This document shows, in pieces, positions 10,456 to 10,981 of a stretch of DNA of 10,981 nucleotides. Source of the stretch: Limnobacter sp. GTDB taxonomy: Bacteria > Pseudomonadota > Gammaproteobacteria > Burkholderiales > Burkholderiaceae_B. Position numbers and translations under genes: made by a program. Under the pieces are notes generated by a model. It saw nothing but the letters and a program-made list of their open reading frames with translations. It ran no database searches and was not told the DNA's origin. The stretch lies in contig JAAURO010000029.1 of the NCBI GenBank assembly GCA_012032215.1, forward strand, positions 1 to 10,981, given 5' to 3'. Numbering within the stretch: the first letter of the stretch is position 1; each line of letters opens with the position of its first letter.

Positions 10456-10981
10456 ACCAACAATGCCCCGAGCCCACCCACAGCAGCAACCCCCAAGACC
10501 CCAACTTTCCAGATGAACTTACGCCCATAGCCAGTTACATGGTTCAGCAAATGCGCACCAACATCATGGGCGATGCCGTGCACGCCATGCAGCGGTTGAA
10601 CACCCTGTCAGGCCGCCTGCACAAAGGCCTGATGGAATGGGATCTGCTGGAACGCGGCCTGCGCTGGCTGGGCATTACCCAAACCAGCCTGAAAAATGAA
10701 ACCCTCGTGATAGGCCACACCGCCTTTGGTCTGGCCCACCCCAAAGCCATTGCGTGGGGAATCTGGACTTACATGGTTGCGCAAAACAGCAGTTGGGATC
10801 ACAAACCCGTTATAGGGGCATGTTTTACTCCACGCAGTTCTACCGTGCAAAATTACCACGCATGGGGCGACAGGCGCTATTTTTATGACATCTGGTCCAA
10901 CATCCACTATGGTTATGTGGGCCAGACCGCCGGATTTATGGAATGGGAACTACTCGATGGTGCAGGCCTGGAGCAGATAGG
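10452..10981 (+). CDS. Putative T6SS effector, polymorphic toxin type 44-like (partial)
   Basis: An uninterrupted frame begins at ATG 10452, overlapping the hcp stop by four bases, and runs off the right edge after 176 complete codons. The N-terminal 25 residues are polar and Pro/Asn-rich. From about residue 26 to the edge it resembles the polymorphic toxin type 44 (Ntox44) family as I remember it: ASYMVQQM, then IWTYMVAQNSSWDHKPV at about 104-120, and the hallmark YFYDIWSNIHYGYVGQTAGF at about 143-162, followed by LLDGAGLEQI. There is no signal peptide, PAAR, VgrG or Rhs module. It is therefore a stand-alone cargo candidate that could be loaded by the adjacent Hcp; that is inference from position. 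The biochemical activity of the family is not something I can read here. The immunity gene, if any, would lie beyond the window. Confidence 0.75.
   Translation, partial: MNQQCPEPTHSSNPQDPNFPDELTPIASYMVQQMRTNIMGDAVHAMQRLNTLSGRLHKGLMEWDLLERGLRWLGITQTSLKNETLVIGHTAFGLAHPKAIAWGIWTYMVAQNSSWDHKPVIGACFTPRSSTVQNYHAWGDRRYFYDIWSNIHYGYVGQTAGFMEWELLDGAGLEQI

Overview
The window looks like a piece of a betaproteobacterial chromosome, most probably Burkholderiales. This rests on gene content and order plus remembered protein similarity, not on a database search. A type IV pilus assembly block (pilB-pilC-pilD-coaE), a CorC/HlyC-type membrane protein and ispB run leftward. Diverging from them, rplU-rpmA-obgE-proB runs rightward. 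Both arrangements are typical of that group.

Layout. Positions 1-240 hold the end of an unidentified rightward ORF. At roughly 270-292 it meets a coaE gene that keeps only its N-terminal P-loop part. From 437 to 6757 the minus strand carries, in order of transcription, ispB (octaprenyl diphosphate synthase), corC (DUF21/CBS protein), pilB (pilus assembly ATPase), pilC (inner-membrane platform), pilD (prepilin peptidase/methylase) and the coaE stub. pilC/pilD and pilD/coaE overlap by stop-start tetranucleotides, so they are probably translationally coupled. A 158-bp divergent promoter region at 6758-6915 separates ispB from rplU. On the plus strand, rplU (bL21) and rpmA (bL27) are followed by a clear intrinsic terminator, then obgE (ribosome-assembly GTPase) and proB (glutamate 5-kinase), which overlap by ATGA. 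The right edge is accessory. It holds a type VI secretion Hcp gene 28 bp after proB. Overlapping the hcp stop is the start of a gene whose product resembles the polymorphic toxin type 44 (Ntox44) family; it runs off the window.

Sequence quality. Six genes (pilD, pilB, corC, ispB, proB, hcp) are each broken by one or more single-base frame changes, about twelve in all. Most sit in homopolymer runs, and correcting them restores full-length, family-typical proteins. They hit essential genes such as ispB, so I read them mainly as sequencing errors. CDS spans below are the reconstructed gene extents. Three points deserve independent checking: the 10-G run in pilD, which could be a real slippage tract; the coaE junction; and the hcp-toxin pair.
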